Positions 1 to 7,777 of a DNA stretch of 64,000 nt are shown here, one piece after another. Position 1 is the first letter of the stretch; each line of letters starts with the position of its first letter. Source of the stretch: Anaerotruncus massiliensis (ex Togo et al. 2026). GTDB taxonomy: Bacteria; Bacillota; Clostridia; Oscillospirales; Ruminococcaceae. A model generated the notes under the pieces. The model was given only the letters and a program-made list of their open reading frames with translations. It searched no databases and was not told the DNA's origin. A program made the translations under genes and the position numbers. Location: contig NZ_LT962687.1 in assembly GCF_900199635.1 (NCBI RefSeq), positions 791,501 through 855,500 of the forward strand. Reading direction: 5' to 3'.

Positions 1-28
1 TAAAGGCGCGCGCGGGCACGGAAATCTA

Positions 29-57
29 TTGACAAGGGATGGTAAATTTGCTAAAAT
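29..57 (+). promoter_or_regulatory. SigA promoter of the tRNA array
   Basis: TTGACA at 29-34 and TAAAAT at 52-57 with a 17-nt spacer, ending 21 nt before the first tRNA. This is a near-consensus housekeeping promoter placed to transcribe the four tRNAs as one unit. Confidence 0.8.
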
Positions 58-78
58 TAAATGCGTCGCTTAAAGCCT

Positions 79-152
79 GCGGGTGTAGTTCAATGGTAGA
101 ATGTCAGCCTTCCAAGCTGAAAACGTGGGTTCGATTCCCATCACCCGCTCCA
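79..152 (+). tRNA. tRNA-Gly (TCC)
   Basis: The cloverleaf closes with acceptor arms 79-85 (GCGGGTG) and 142-148 (CACCCGC), discriminator T149 and encoded CCA at 150-152. The anticodon loop CTTCCAA gives anticodon TCC. First of four tRNAs in one array. Confidence 0.95.
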
Positions 153-182
153 TAACCCCCGCGCCTGAGGGCGGCCGATTGT

Positions 183-259
183 GCGCCAGTAGCTCATCCG
201 GATAGAGCAACTGCCTTCTAAGCAGTAGGTTGGGGGTTCGAGTCCCTCCTGGCGCGCCA
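183..259 (+). tRNA. tRNA-Arg (TCT)
   Basis: Acceptor arms 183-189 (GCGCCAG) and 249-255 (CTGGCGC), discriminator G256, encoded CCA 257-259. The anticodon stem ACTGC/GCAGT surrounds loop CTTCTAA, anticodon TCT. It reads rare AGA codons. Confidence 0.95.
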
Positions 260-349
260 TTTTCACTTTGCGCCAGGCCTCCTTGAACGCGAAGCGTTCT
301 CGTCGGGCCGAGACAAACGCGCCGTCCCTGAAAACGGGACACGCCATAT

Positions 350-427
<78 letters not shown>

Positions 428-469
428 TCAAATTCCCCGGCCGCGTAGCGGGCGGGGAATTTCTCAAAT

Positions 470-544
470 TGGGCCGTCGTCAAGCGGTAAGACACAGCAC
501 TTTGACTGCTGCATTCGCAGGTTCGAATCCTGCCGGCCCAGCCA
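470..544 (+). tRNA. tRNA-Gln (TTG)
   Basis: Acceptor arms 470-476 (TGGGCCG) and 534-540 (CGGCCCA), discriminator G541, CCA 542-544. Anticodon TTG lies in loop CTTTGAC. Last tRNA of the array; between tRNA-His and this gene a GC-rich hairpin (about 430-463) probably marks a processing spacer. Confidence 0.95.
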
Positions 545-547
545 TAC

Positions 548-579
548 AAAAACCGACTTGTTTCGACAGGTCGGTTTTT
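548..579 (+). terminator. Terminator of the tRNA array
   Basis: Stem 552-561 pairs with 566-575 around a TTCG tetraloop and runs into five T residues. It lies directly after tRNA-Gln and before the acetyltransferase gene. Confidence 0.85.
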
Positions 580-647
580 GTATGGTCCACGCCGCCCGGA
601 CGGAATCGTCCGTGGGGCGGAAATACGACGGAGAGGGCGTGAACGCC

Positions 648-1145
648 ATGTGCGCTGATCAAATGTCCCTGCGGTTCGCGGTCCCGGCGGATTTGGACCG
701 GATCTGCGAAGTGGAGGCGGCCTGCTTCCCGGCGGGCGAGGCGGCCCCGCGGGAGGTCCTCGCCGAACGGCTGAAGGCCTACGCCGGGTCCTGCTGGCTG
801 CTGGAGGACGGGGAGGTCCTGGCGGCCTTGATCAACGGGATGCCCACGGACGAAAAGGACCTGCTGGACGGCATGTACGGGTCGACCGGCTACTACCGGG
901 AGAATGGCCGGTGGATGATGATTTTCGGCGTGGATACGGCGCCTGCGTACCGGAGGCGGGGCTGTGCGGCCCGGCTCATGAAGCGGGTGATCGCGGACGC
1001 GAAGGCCGGGGGCAGGGCGGGCGTCGTGCTGACCTGCAAGGAGCGTCTGATCCCCTATTACGAGCGGTTCGGGTTCCGGAACGAGGGCCTGTCCGCGTCG
1101 ACGCACGGCGGGGAAACCTGGTACCAGATGCGGCTGACCTTTTAG
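648..1145 (+). CDS. GNAT-family N-acetyltransferase
   Basis: A 165-residue protein with the GNAT fold. It probably transfers an acetyl group from acetyl-CoA to an amine; the substrate is unknown. The segment DTAPAYRRRGCAARLM is motif A, where the RRRGCA loop binds the CoA pyrophosphate. IPYYERFGF near the C-terminus is the usual beta6/7 signature. The reading frame stays open upstream through tRNA-His and tRNA-Gln, which cannot be coding. ATG648 is chosen because GGAGAGGG lies 10 nt before it; ATG663 (same frame) is the alternative. It sits between the tRNA terminator and an AT-rich intergenic stretch, so it appears monocistronic. Confidence 0.85.
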   Translation: MCADQMSLRFAVPADLDRICEVEAACFPAGEAAPREVLAERLKAYAGSCWLLEDGEVLAALINGMPTDEKDLLDGMYGSTGYYRENGRWMMIFGVDTAPAYRRRGCAARLMKRVIADAKAGGRAGVVLTCKERLIPYYERFGFRNEGLSASTHGGETWYQMRLTF

Positions 1146-1349
1146 AGGGCCTGCTTAGAAGCCCCCCGCGGACGGGGAAAAGGGGAACAGCTATGTAAAA
1201 TTTCATCCGCCGGAGGCGGTTCGCTCCGCCGCGGAAACGCCGGTGGGACCGTGGTTTCGAGGGAGATAAGCAATATAATTCTAGAAATATAATGGTTTCC
1301 ATAATCAGGTAATAACTCCTATAATTTCAGTGGAAGGAGTTGATTGCCG
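1146..1349 (+). promoter_or_regulatory. AT-rich leader with three TATAAT elements
   Basis: TATAAT occurs at 1274-1279, 1288-1293 and 1320-1325 in the otherwise GC-rich gap before the XRE gene. None has a good -35 match at 17 nt. The near-direct copies ATATAATTCTAGAAATATAAT could be a promoter with overlapping operator for the adjacent regulator. A GC hairpin is present near 1207-1234. Confidence 0.35.
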
Positions 1350-1712
1350 ATGACCGTACAGGAACTTGGCCGGAGCGTCAGATTCCGCAGGCAGCAGATG
1401 GGCGTTTCACAGGAGAGCTTTGCGGCGAAAGCGGGAATCAGCCTGCGGAAGCTCAGCGACATCGAGTGCGGCAACGGGAACCCTACCTTCGACACGATGG
1501 ACAGCATCGCCGCCGCGTTCGGCATCCAGATCGAGGAACTGATCTGCGCCGACGTCGAGGTGGACCTGCTGCCCCGGAACGACCTCTCCCGCCTCCAGCC
1601 GATGCTGGACCGCCTGCCGGAGGCACAGCAGGAGCTCTTCCTGTCCGCCGCGGAGGGCGTTCTCATCCAGTGGACCGAGCGGAGCAGGGCGGGACATGGC
1701 GCCGCCCTATAA
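1350..1712 (+). CDS. XRE-family transcriptional regulator
   Basis: A 120-residue cytoplasmic protein with an N-terminal HTH_3 domain. Residues about 5-60 form the Cro/C1 fold, with helix 2-turn-helix 3 around SQESFAAKAGISLRKLSDIE. The C-terminal 50 residues contain LDRLPEAQQELF, an amphipathic helix typical of dimerising XRE regulators. ATG1350 is preferred to TTG1344 because GGAAGGAG at 1332-1339 sits 10 nt upstream of the ATG. Targets are unknown; the AT-rich leader suggests self-regulation. Confidence 0.85.
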   Translation: MTVQELGRSVRFRRQQMGVSQESFAAKAGISLRKLSDIECGNGNPTFDTMDSIAAAFGIQIEELICADVEVDLLPRNDLSRLQPMLDRLPEAQQELFLSAAEGVLIQWTERSRAGHGAAL

Positions 1713-1743
1713 TAAACGGGGCTTTGATACGGGATATGGAAGA

Positions 1744-1770
1744 GGGGAGCGGCGTGCCGCTCCCCTTTTT
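1744..1770 (+). terminator. Terminator after the XRE gene
   Basis: Perfect 10-bp GC stem (GGGGAGCGGC with GCCGCTCCCC) followed by five T residues. It also separates the gene from the convergent zincin gene. Confidence 0.85.
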
Positions 1771-1782
1771 AAATGACCGGGA

Positions 1783-2238
1783 TCATTTGCGCGGGCGGCG
1801 GCGGAAGAGCCGCCCCTCCCGGCGGCCCGCTTCCAGCGCGGCGCGCCGGGCCTGCTCCGGGTCCTCCCGCGCGGCGTGCCGCCGGAGGTAATCGCCAAAC
1901 TGCGCCTCGTCCTCCCGGTCGAGCGCGTCCTCGCCCGCGAGGGCCTCGATGTGGTGGCGGAACTCGTGGCGGACGGTCTTGCGCAGTTCCCGGCGCAGCT
2001 GCAACGGCCCCAGACGGCCGAACAGGCGCGCGAAGGAGCCGTAGTAGAGGACGATGCTCCGCCCGAGCGGCCCCTCGCAGTACTCGCCGAGGATATAGAG
2101 GTCGTCCTCCCGCGCCGCGGGGTCGCGTTTGGCCTCCTCCAGAAGGCAGACGCCCCCGTTGAGCTCCTCAAAAAAGGCTTCGGGCAGTTCGTCTAGGAGC
2201 TCCCCGAGCATCTCCCGCATCTCGTCGATCGATATCAT
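1783..2238 (-). CDS. Metallopeptidase family protein (zincin, PF06262-like)
   Basis: A 151-residue protein with the minimal zincin signature HEFRHH at residues 91-96 (H91, E92, H95), where zinc ligands and the catalytic glutamate would sit. The preceding strand SIVLYYGSFAR and the small size match the single-domain PF06262 family, whose substrates are unknown. There is no signal peptide, so it is probably cytoplasmic. The start is ATG2238 with AGGGGA upstream. The C-terminal 25 residues are very arginine-rich. It is transcribed convergently with the XRE gene. Confidence 0.8.
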   Translation of the reverse strand: MISIDEMREMLGELLDELPEAFFEELNGGVCLLEEAKRDPAAREDDLYILGEYCEGPLGRSIVLYYGSFARLFGRLGPLQLRRELRKTVRHEFRHHIEALAGEDALDREDEAQFGDYLRRHAAREDPEQARRAALEAGRREGRLFRRRPRK

Positions 2239-2327
2239 AGAAATCCCCTTTGCACGGCGTTTGTGGGAACAGGATAGCGCGGATCGGCCGAAAAGTCAAC
2301 CGCGGATGAAAATTCACAAACCGTTCC

Positions 2328-2356
2328 TTGTGAAAGCGGCGCGCGTGTGGTATACT
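2328..2356 (+). promoter_or_regulatory. SigA promoter of the cyclophilin gene
   Basis: TTGTGA at 2328-2333 and TATACT at 2351-2356 with a 17-nt spacer; AAAGGAG follows at 2377-2383 just before the start codon. Confidence 0.75.
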
Positions 2357-2391
2357 ACTAGCCTAACGATCAAAACAAAGGAGCCAAACAC

Positions 2392-3357
2392 ATGAAAAAA
2401 ATCCTGACGATATTCCTGACCCTCGCGGTCATGCTCACCGCCGCCGCGTGCGGCGCCAAGGAGGAGGGCACGGAGAGTTCCCCGGCGCCGTCTTCCGCCG
2501 CTGAGGAAAGCTCCTCCGAGGCCTCGCTGCCCGAGCCGGGCCCCGTCCCGACCGAGGTGGGCGGGGAGGGCCTCGCGCTGATGGAGCAGATGACCGCCGC
2601 GCTCGAGGGCACGGGCGATTACGCGGACAATCCCACCGCCTCGATCGAGACGAGCGAGGGGACGATCCGGGTGCGCCTCTTCCCGAAGGAGGCCCCCAAG
2701 GCGGTGGAGAACTTCCTCACCCATGCGAGGGAGGGCTACTATGACGGCCTCACCTTCCACCGGGTGATCAACGACTTCATGCTCCAGGGCGGCGACCCGA
2801 ACGGCGACGGCACCGGCGGCGAGAGCATCTGGGGCGGGCCGTTCGAGGACGAGTTCTCGCCGGTGCTGCGCAATTTCCGCGGCGCGCTTTCGATGGCGAA
2901 TTCGGGCGCGAACACCAACGGCAGCCAGTTCTTCATCGTGCAGCGCAAGGACGCGCTCTCGGGGATGGGCCTGTCCGACTACCTGCTGAACCTCTATATG
3001 AACGACCAGGTCTCGGCCGCGCAGCGGGAGATTTCCGAAATGGCGGCGGGCGGCAAGTCGCAGGAGGAAGTCAACGCGCGGATCGACGAGCTCAACGGCG
3101 AGCTTGACGGCAAATATGCGGCGGGAGTCCCGCAGGATTACGCGGACCAGAAGCTCCCGGCGCTCAAAAAATATGAGGAGGTGGGCGGCACGCCCCACCT
3201 CGACGATGTGCACACGGTGTTCGGCTATGTGATCGAGGGCATGGACGTCGTCGACAAGATCGCCGCGCTCGACACGGGGGAGACCGACCAGGCGGGCAAT
3301 CCGGCCGGCAAAACGAGCAAGCCGGTGACCATCGTCAAGGTCACCGTGGAGGAATAG
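2392..3357 (+). CDS. Cyclophilin-type peptidyl-prolyl isomerase lipoprotein
   Basis: A 321-residue secreted PPIase that would assist folding of exported proteins at the outer face of the membrane. Residues 1-20 form a signal peptide ending in AAAC, a plausible lipobox, followed by a Ser/Glu/Pro-rich linker. The cyclophilin domain starts near residue 80. It carries FHRVI (catalytic Arg), [23 protein letters not shown] and the late [12 protein letters not shown]. About 60 extra residues are inserted between QFFIVQ and HTVFG; long-loop bacterial cyclophilins often have such an insertion. It has its own promoter and terminator, so it is a single-gene unit. Confidence 0.9.
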   Translation: MKKILTIFLTLAVMLTAAACGAKEEGTESSPAPSSAAEESSSEASLPEPGPVPTEVGGEGLALMEQMTAALEGTGDYADNPTASIETSEGTIRVRLFPKEAPKAVENFLTHAREGYYDGLTFHRVINDFMLQGGDPNGDGTGGESIWGGPFEDEFSPVLRNFRGALSMANSGANTNGSQFFIVQRKDALSGMGLSDYLLNLYMNDQVSAAQREISEMAAGGKSQEEVNARIDELNGELDGKYAAGVPQDYADQKLPALKKYEEVGGTPHLDDVHTVFGYVIEGMDVVDKIAALDTGETDQAGNPAGKTSKPVTIVKVTVEE

Positions 3358-3375
3358 GCCCCCGGACAGGGAGGC

Positions 3376-3404
3376 CGGGCGGGCCGCGGGCCCGCCCGTT
3401 TTTT
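3376..3404 (+). terminator. Terminator after the cyclophilin gene
   Basis: Ten-base-pair stem CGGGCGGGCC/GGCCCGCCCG with a three-base loop and six T residues. Confidence 0.85.
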
Positions 3405-3431
3405 GTGGTTTGAGGACAGAGAGGGAATGGA

Positions 3432-4790
3432 ATGAAACTGTTTGTAAACGACCGCGGCTTCTATAAGTCGCTGATGCTGATCGCGGTGCCCATCGCGCTG
3501 CAAAACCTGATCACCGTGGCCGTCTCGATGATGGATACGCTGATGATCGGACAGCTCGGCGAGGTGCAGCTGTCCGCGACGTCGATCGCCAACCAGCTGT
3601 GGTTCATGCTGATGGTCGTCTGCTTCGGCGTGGCGGGCGGCGCCAACGTGCTGATCGCCCAGTACTGGGGCAAGCGGGACGTGGAGGTCATCCGCCGGGT
3701 CGAGGCGATCACCTATAAGATCGGGATGGCGGCGGCGGTCGTCTTCTCCTGCGTGGCGCTCTTTTTCCCGCGCCAGTTCATGGGCATCTTCACGACCGAG
3801 GAGGCCGTCATCGATTTCGGCGTGCAGTATCTGCGCATCCTCGGGTGGTCCTATCCGTTCTATACGGCGGCGAACCTCACGATCATGATGCTGCGCTCGG
3901 TGGGGACGGTGAATATCTCGATCGCCGTCTATCTCGCCTCGCTCGTGGTCAACACGTCGCTCAACTATGTGCTGATCTTCGGCAAGTTCGGCGCGCCGAG
4001 GCTGGAGGTGCGCGGCGGCGCGATCGCCACCGTCTGCGCCCGTCTCGTCGAGTTCGGCATCGCGGCGGGCTACCTCTTCCTGAAGGAGAAGAAGATCCGC
4101 TTCTCCCTGCGCGACCTGCTCCCGAGCAACCGCGACTTCTACAGGAAGTACTTCACCGTCTCGATCCCCGTCATCGGCAACGAGCTGATGTGGGGGATCG
4201 GCACCTCGATCACGGCGGTGGTCATCGGGCGCATGGGCACCAACTTCGTGGCCGCCAACTCGATCTACACGGTGATCAACCAGCTCGTGTCGGTGATGAT
4301 TTTCGGCGTGGGCAACGCCGCCCTCACCGTCGTGGGCAACACGATCGGCGCGGGCGAGTACGAGAAGGCCAAGCAGCGCTCGGTCACGCTGCTGGCGCTG
4401 TCGGTCGTGCTGGGGCTCTTTTCGGCGGCGGTGACGCTGGCGCTCGGGCCGGTGGTCATCTCCTTCTACAACTTCTCCGAGGCGACGATCTCGATCGCCC
4501 GGGGGATCACCCGCGTGGGCGCGCTCATCGTCTTCTTCCAGTCGCTCGCGATCACCGGCATGGTGGGCATCCTGCGCGCGGGCGGGGACGCCAAGTTCGT
4601 GCTCATCTGCGAGACGGCGTTCCTGTGGGGGGTGGCGGTGCCGCTCGGCTTCGTGACGGGGCTCATCCTCGGCTGGCCCGCGCCCGCCGTCTTCCTCTGC
4701 CTCAAGTGCGACGAAATCCTCAAAACGGTGGTCTCGAGCTTCCGCATCCTCGGCTTCAAATGGCTGCGTGATTTGACGGTGCGCGATTAG
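3432..4790 (+). CDS. MATE-family efflux transporter
   Basis: A 452-residue integral membrane protein with about twelve hydrophobic segments in two pseudo-symmetric halves. The N-terminal stretch LIAVPIALQNLITVAVSMMD and the following MIGQLGEVQLSATSIANQ are the MatE hallmark, repeated in the second half from VSIPVIGNELMWGIGTSI. The family exports cationic drugs or metabolites using Na+ or H+ gradients; the substrate cannot be assigned here. GAGGGA precedes ATG3432. The gene is alone between two transcription units. Confidence 0.9.
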   Translation: MKLFVNDRGFYKSLMLIAVPIALQNLITVAVSMMDTLMIGQLGEVQLSATSIANQLWFMLMVVCFGVAGGANVLIAQYWGKRDVEVIRRVEAITYKIGMAAAVVFSCVALFFPRQFMGIFTTEEAVIDFGVQYLRILGWSYPFYTAANLTIMMLRSVGTVNISIAVYLASLVVNTSLNYVLIFGKFGAPRLEVRGGAIATVCARLVEFGIAAGYLFLKEKKIRFSLRDLLPSNRDFYRKYFTVSIPVIGNELMWGIGTSITAVVIGRMGTNFVAANSIYTVINQLVSVMIFGVGNAALTVVGNTIGAGEYEKAKQRSVTLLALSVVLGLFSAAVTLALGPVVISFYNFSEATISIARGITRVGALIVFFQSLAITGMVGILRAGGDAKFVLICETAFLWGVAVPLGFVTGLILGWPAPAVFLCLKCDEILKTVVSSFRILGFKWLRDLTVRD

Positions 4791-4855
4791 CCGCGCGAAA
4801 TTTTGGGGAAAACGTCAAAAAACCGGGGGAGCAGGCGCGCTATTTTTGAAATAGC

Positions 4856-4884
4856 TTGACAAAACCGGACCCCGTGGCTATAAT
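4856..4884 (+). promoter_or_regulatory. Consensus SigA promoter of the sigma factor gene
   Basis: TTGACA at 4856-4861 and TATAAT at 4879-4884, spacer exactly 17 nt. The open frame of the next gene begins inside the -35 box, which shows that the true start is downstream. Confidence 0.9.
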
Positions 4885-4939
4885 GAATAACGAATCAATT
4901 TGGTCACTGCGTTTTACACGCCGGGGAGAACGAGGTCTC

Positions 4940-5536
4940 ATGAACGACACTGCAAAATCCACCTCTCTCTGCGACGCCAGCGACGAGGCCCTCGCCCTGC
5001 GGGCAAAGGGCGGCGACGACGAGGCGCTGGCCATCTTGATCAAGCGGTACGGATCGTTTGTCCACGCGCGCGCGCGTTCCTATTCTAGGGGCGGGCCGGA
5101 CGCGGACGACCTCTACCAGGAGGGCATGATCGCGCTGCTCAAGGCGGTGCGCAACTACCGCGAGGACGCCCCCGGGCGCTTTAAAACGTTTGCCGCGGTG
5201 TGCGTGAACAACAAGCTCATCAGCACCGTGACGGCGCATATGCGCGACAAGAACGCGCCGATGCGCAGCTATCTTTCGCTGGGCGAGGACGTGCCGGAGG
5301 AGGCGCTCGCGTCTCCCGGAGACGACCCCGAACAGCTGCTGATCGCGAGCGAGGAAACAAACGCGCGCAACCGGCAGATAGCCACCCTTTTGTCCCCATT
5401 TGAACGGCAGGTTTTAAGATTGTACCTCAGCTCCTACTCTTACGACGAGATGTCCCGCGAACTCGGTTCATCCTCGAAAGCTGTTGACAACGCCTTGCAG
5501 AGAGTGCGGCGAAAGCTGCGGAGCGTTTTCCAGTGA
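4940..5536 (+). CDS. sigH: SigH-like sigma-70 family factor
   Basis: A 198-residue sigma factor. Region 2 includes RARSYSRGGPDADDLYQEGM and KAVRNYRE (core binding and -10 recognition). Region 4 near the C-terminus contains LLSPFERQVLRLYL and SYDEMSRELGSSSKAVDNAL, which match Bacillus SigH closely in order and spacing. SigH directs early sporulation and stationary-phase genes, consistent with other spore genes in the window. ATG4940 is chosen because the open frame upstream overlaps the consensus promoter; GGGGAG lies upstream of the ATG. A different SigH-clade regulator is possible, so the symbol is tentative. Confidence 0.75.
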   Translation: MNDTAKSTSLCDASDEALALRAKGGDDEALAILIKRYGSFVHARARSYSRGGPDADDLYQEGMIALLKAVRNYREDAPGRFKTFAAVCVNNKLISTVTAHMRDKNAPMRSYLSLGEDVPEEALASPGDDPEQLLIASEETNARNRQIATLLSPFERQVLRLYLSSYSYDEMSRELGSSSKAVDNALQRVRRKLRSVFQ

Positions 5537-5554
5537 AAACGCACGCGATCCATT

Positions 5555-5584
5555 TTGTGACAGTCCCGAGAGGGATTGCATAAT
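5555..5584 (+). promoter_or_regulatory. Possible promoter of the first zinc-ribbon gene
   Basis: TTGTGA at 5555-5560 and CATAAT at 5579-5584 with an 18-nt spacer, about 94 nt before the start codon. Confidence 0.45.
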
Positions 5585-5677
5585 AACTACCCTTTGGCGC
5601 CATTGGCAGAGCTTGGTTTTCAATCTCGGTCCACGCAGTTCCAGCGGGTAAATCAAATTTTAAGCGAGGTAACCAAA

Positions 5678-5956
5678 ATGTACACTGACAAAACACTGAC
5701 ATGCAAAGAGTGCGGAGCCGAGTTCGTCTTCACAGCGGGAGAGCAGGAGTTCTACGCTGAGAGAGGCTTTGTCAACGAGCCCCAGCGCTGCAAGGCTTGC
5801 CGCGATGCCCGCAAGAACAATGCGCGCCCCCAGAGAGAGATGTTCACCGCCACCTGCGCTTCCTGCGGCGGCGAGGCGAAGGTTCCCTTCCAGCCCCGTG
5901 AGGACCGTCCGGTCTACTGCTCCGAGTGCTTTGCCAAGATGAAGGAGCAGCAGTAA
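5678..5956 (+). CDS. Zinc-ribbon protein with CxxC-x17-CxxC domain (paralogue 1)
   Basis: A 92-residue protein with two four-cysteine modules. The N-terminal one, TCKECG...RCKACRDARK, is of the putative zinc-ribbon (zf_Tbcl) type. The C-terminal one spans CASC to CSEC with exactly 17 residues between the pairs, the CxxC-x17-CxxC domain. Function is unknown; nucleic-acid binding is a guess. ATG5678 has GAGG upstream, and the MYTDKTL N-terminus matches the paralogue at 38115-38393. It lies after the SigH-like gene but has its own likely promoter and a terminator. Confidence 0.8.
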   Translation: MYTDKTLTCKECGAEFVFTAGEQEFYAERGFVNEPQRCKACRDARKNNARPQREMFTATCASCGGEAKVPFQPREDRPVYCSECFAKMKEQQ

Positions 5957-5971
5957 TCTGTTTGCATCTTC

Positions 5972-6001
5972 CGGCCGCCGTTTTATAACGGCGGCCGTTT
6001 T
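5972..6001 (+). terminator. Terminator after zinc-ribbon gene 1
   Basis: Eleven-base-pair stem CGGCCGCCGTT/AACGGCGGCCG with a short loop and TTTT. Confidence 0.85.
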
Positions 6002-6048
6002 CATGCCCTGAAAAGTTGGATTTTCCCCTGTTCGCGGCGCAAAAAAGA

Positions 6049-6057
6049 TGTTATAAT
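6049..6057 (+). promoter_or_regulatory. Extended -10 promoter of the DUF1858-trmK-nif3 operon
   Basis: TG at 6049-6050, one base, then TATAAT at 6052-6057. No -35 match is seen at 16-18 nt, as expected for an extended -10 promoter. Confidence 0.6.
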
Positions 6058-6111
6058 AGCCGCAAGGAACCCGCGGCCAAAAATCGGATTCCCAAAACGG
6101 AGGTTTGTAAA

Positions 6112-6321
6112 ATGATCTATACGAAGGATACGCTGATCGGCGAGGCGCTGGACAACGACATGTCCCTCGCGAAATATTTCCTTGAGATGGGGATGCACTG
6201 CCTGGGCTGCCCCTCCTCGCGCGGGGAGACGATCGCGGAGGCATGCATGGTGCACGGGGTCGACTGCGACGCGCTGCTCCGCAAGCTCAACGCCACCGAC
6301 GCCAAGAACGTGCTGGCCTGA
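6112..6321 (+). CDS. DUF1858 domain-containing protein
   Basis: A 69-residue protein with the DUF1858 signature YFLEMGMHCLGCP (residues about 23-35), including the CxxC pair. This small domain occurs alone or fused to hybrid-cluster proteins and similar redox enzymes; its role is unproven and metal or redox binding is inferred. GGAGG at 6099-6103 supports ATG6112. The stop codon overlaps the next start by one base (TGATG), so it is translationally coupled to trmK. Confidence 0.85.
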   Translation: MIYTKDTLIGEALDNDMSLAKYFLEMGMHCLGCPSSRGETIAEACMVHGVDCDALLRKLNATDAKNVLA

Positions 6322-7013
6322 TGGAACGCCTGCCCAAGCTGGACGCGCGGCTCCTGACCATCGCCTCGATGGTGCGGGAGGGGGCGCGCTGCGCGGATAT
6401 CGGCTGCGACCACGGATATCTGGTCGCCTGGCTTGCCGCGCAGAAAAAGATTTCCGCGGGCTGCGCCTGCGACATCAACCGGAAGCCGCTGGAAAAGGCG
6501 GCTTTCACTTTGTCCGAATACGGCGTCGCCGACCGGGTGAAACTGATTCTGTGCGCGGGGCTCGACGGGCTTCCGGCGGGCGGGGCGGACGACATCGTGA
6601 TTGCGGGGATGGGGGGCGACCTCATCTGGGAAATCATCGGCAAAGCCCCCTGGACCCGCGACCCGGCGCTGCGCTTCGTGCTCCAGCCGATGACCAAATC
6701 CGAGCGGCTGCGCCGCAGCCTCGCGGAGAACGGCTTTGATATCCTGCGGGAGGAGGCGGTGGTGTCGGGAAACTTCCCCTACGCGGTCATGCAGGCCGCC
6801 TATACCGGCCGGGCGCGGACACTCACGCCCGCCGAGGCGTACTGCGGAACGCTGCTCGACGACCCGTCGCCCGCCGCGCGGCGGTACCTTGCCAAGACGG
6901 CGCGGCTGATCCGCGAGCGGGTGGAGGGGCTGGGACGCGCCGCCAGCCCCGGGGCGGAATACGAGGAACTGCGGGCGCTCTTAAAAGAACTGGAAAGCAG
7001 GTGCACGACATGA
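6321..7013 (+). CDS. trmK: tRNA (adenine(22)-N(1))-methyltransferase
   Basis: A 230-residue class-I SAM-dependent methyltransferase. DIGCDHGYLVAWLA (residues 26-39) is the TrmK form of SAM motif I. IVIAGMGGDLIWEII carries the family GMGG loop, and VLQPMTKSERLRRSL the substrate-side motif. TrmK methylates N1 of A22 in tRNA. A coiled C-terminal tail (about residues 180-230) matches the Bacillus enzyme. It overlaps DUF1858 by 1 nt and nif3 by 4 nt (ATGA); the trmK-nif3 pairing is widely conserved in Firmicutes. Confidence 0.92.
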   Translation: MERLPKLDARLLTIASMVREGARCADIGCDHGYLVAWLAAQKKISAGCACDINRKPLEKAAFTLSEYGVADRVKLILCAGLDGLPAGGADDIVIAGMGGDLIWEIIGKAPWTRDPALRFVLQPMTKSERLRRSLAENGFDILREEAVVSGNFPYAVMQAAYTGRARTLTPAEAYCGTLLDDPSPAARRYLAKTARLIRERVEGLGRAASPGAEYEELRALLKELESRCTT

Positions 7014-7777
7014 ACGTAAAGGACGTCTATAACGCCATCGACGCGGCGGCCCCCTTTTCGCTCGCGATGGATTTTGACAACCCCGGGCTGCTCGTCGGGG
7101 ATCCGGACGAGCAGGTGAAGGGCGCGCTCGTCGCGCTCGATGTGACCGACAATGTAATCGACGAGGCCGTCTCGCGCGGCGCGAACCTCATCGTGACCCA
7201 TCATCCGGTGATCTTCCACCCCATGAAGCGGGTCACCGCCGACACCCTCGTCTGGCGGCTTGTCCGGGCGGGGCTGTCGGTCGTCAGCGCCCACACCAAC
7301 CTCGACATCGCCAGGGGCGGCGTCAACGACATCCTTGCCGCGCGGCTCGAGCTTGCGGACACCGCGCCGCTTGAGGAGACCTGCCCCGGCGAGGGCATCG
7401 GCCGCGTGGGGACCCTCGCGCGCGGCATGACCCCGCCGGAATTCGCCTACTACGTCAAGCGGATGCTCGACCTCCAGGCGGTGCGCTACTGCGACGGCGG
7501 CCGCGCGATCGAGCGGGTGGCGGTATGCGGCGGCTCGGGCGGAAACATGCTTGAGGCGGCCGCCGCCGCGGGCTGTCAGGCGTATGTCACCGGAGACGTC
7601 AAGCACGACGTGATGCTCGACGCGGTCCACCGCGGAATCACTTTGCTCGACGCGGGGCATTTCGGCACCGAAACGATCGTTCTAGACTACCTCGCGGGCC
7701 TCATCCGCGCCGCCGTCGGGGAGGGCGTGCCCGTCGTGATCGCGCGCACGAACGTCGACGTGACGACCACGATTTAG
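7010..7777 (+). CDS. Nif3-like dinuclear metal centre protein
   Basis: A 255-residue NIF3/DUF34 family protein. Metal-ligand motifs are visible: THHP (H64, H65), HTNLD (H95, D99) and the late GHFGTE. Family members form hexameric toroids; activity as a GTP cyclohydrolase-like or metal-handling protein has been proposed but not settled. ATG7010 overlaps the trmK stop; the in-frame GTG7001 would need a longer overlap and is less likely. Last gene of the three-gene operon. Confidence 0.9.
   Translation: MNVKDVYNAIDAAAPFSLAMDFDNPGLLVGDPDEQVKGALVALDVTDNVIDEAVSRGANLIVTHHPVIFHPMKRVTADTLVWRLVRAGLSVVSAHTNLDIARGGVNDILAARLELADTAPLEETCPGEGIGRVGTLARGMTPPEFAYYVKRMLDLQAVRYCDGGRAIERVAVCGGSGGNMLEAAAAAGCQAYVTGDVKHDVMLDAVHRGITLLDAGHFGTETIVLDYLAGLIRAAVGEGVPVVIARTNVDVTTTI

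Noticed and set aside
4856-4939. N-terminal extension of the sigma factor from TTG4856
   Set aside because: The codon is the -35 box of a consensus promoter whose transcript begins downstream of it.
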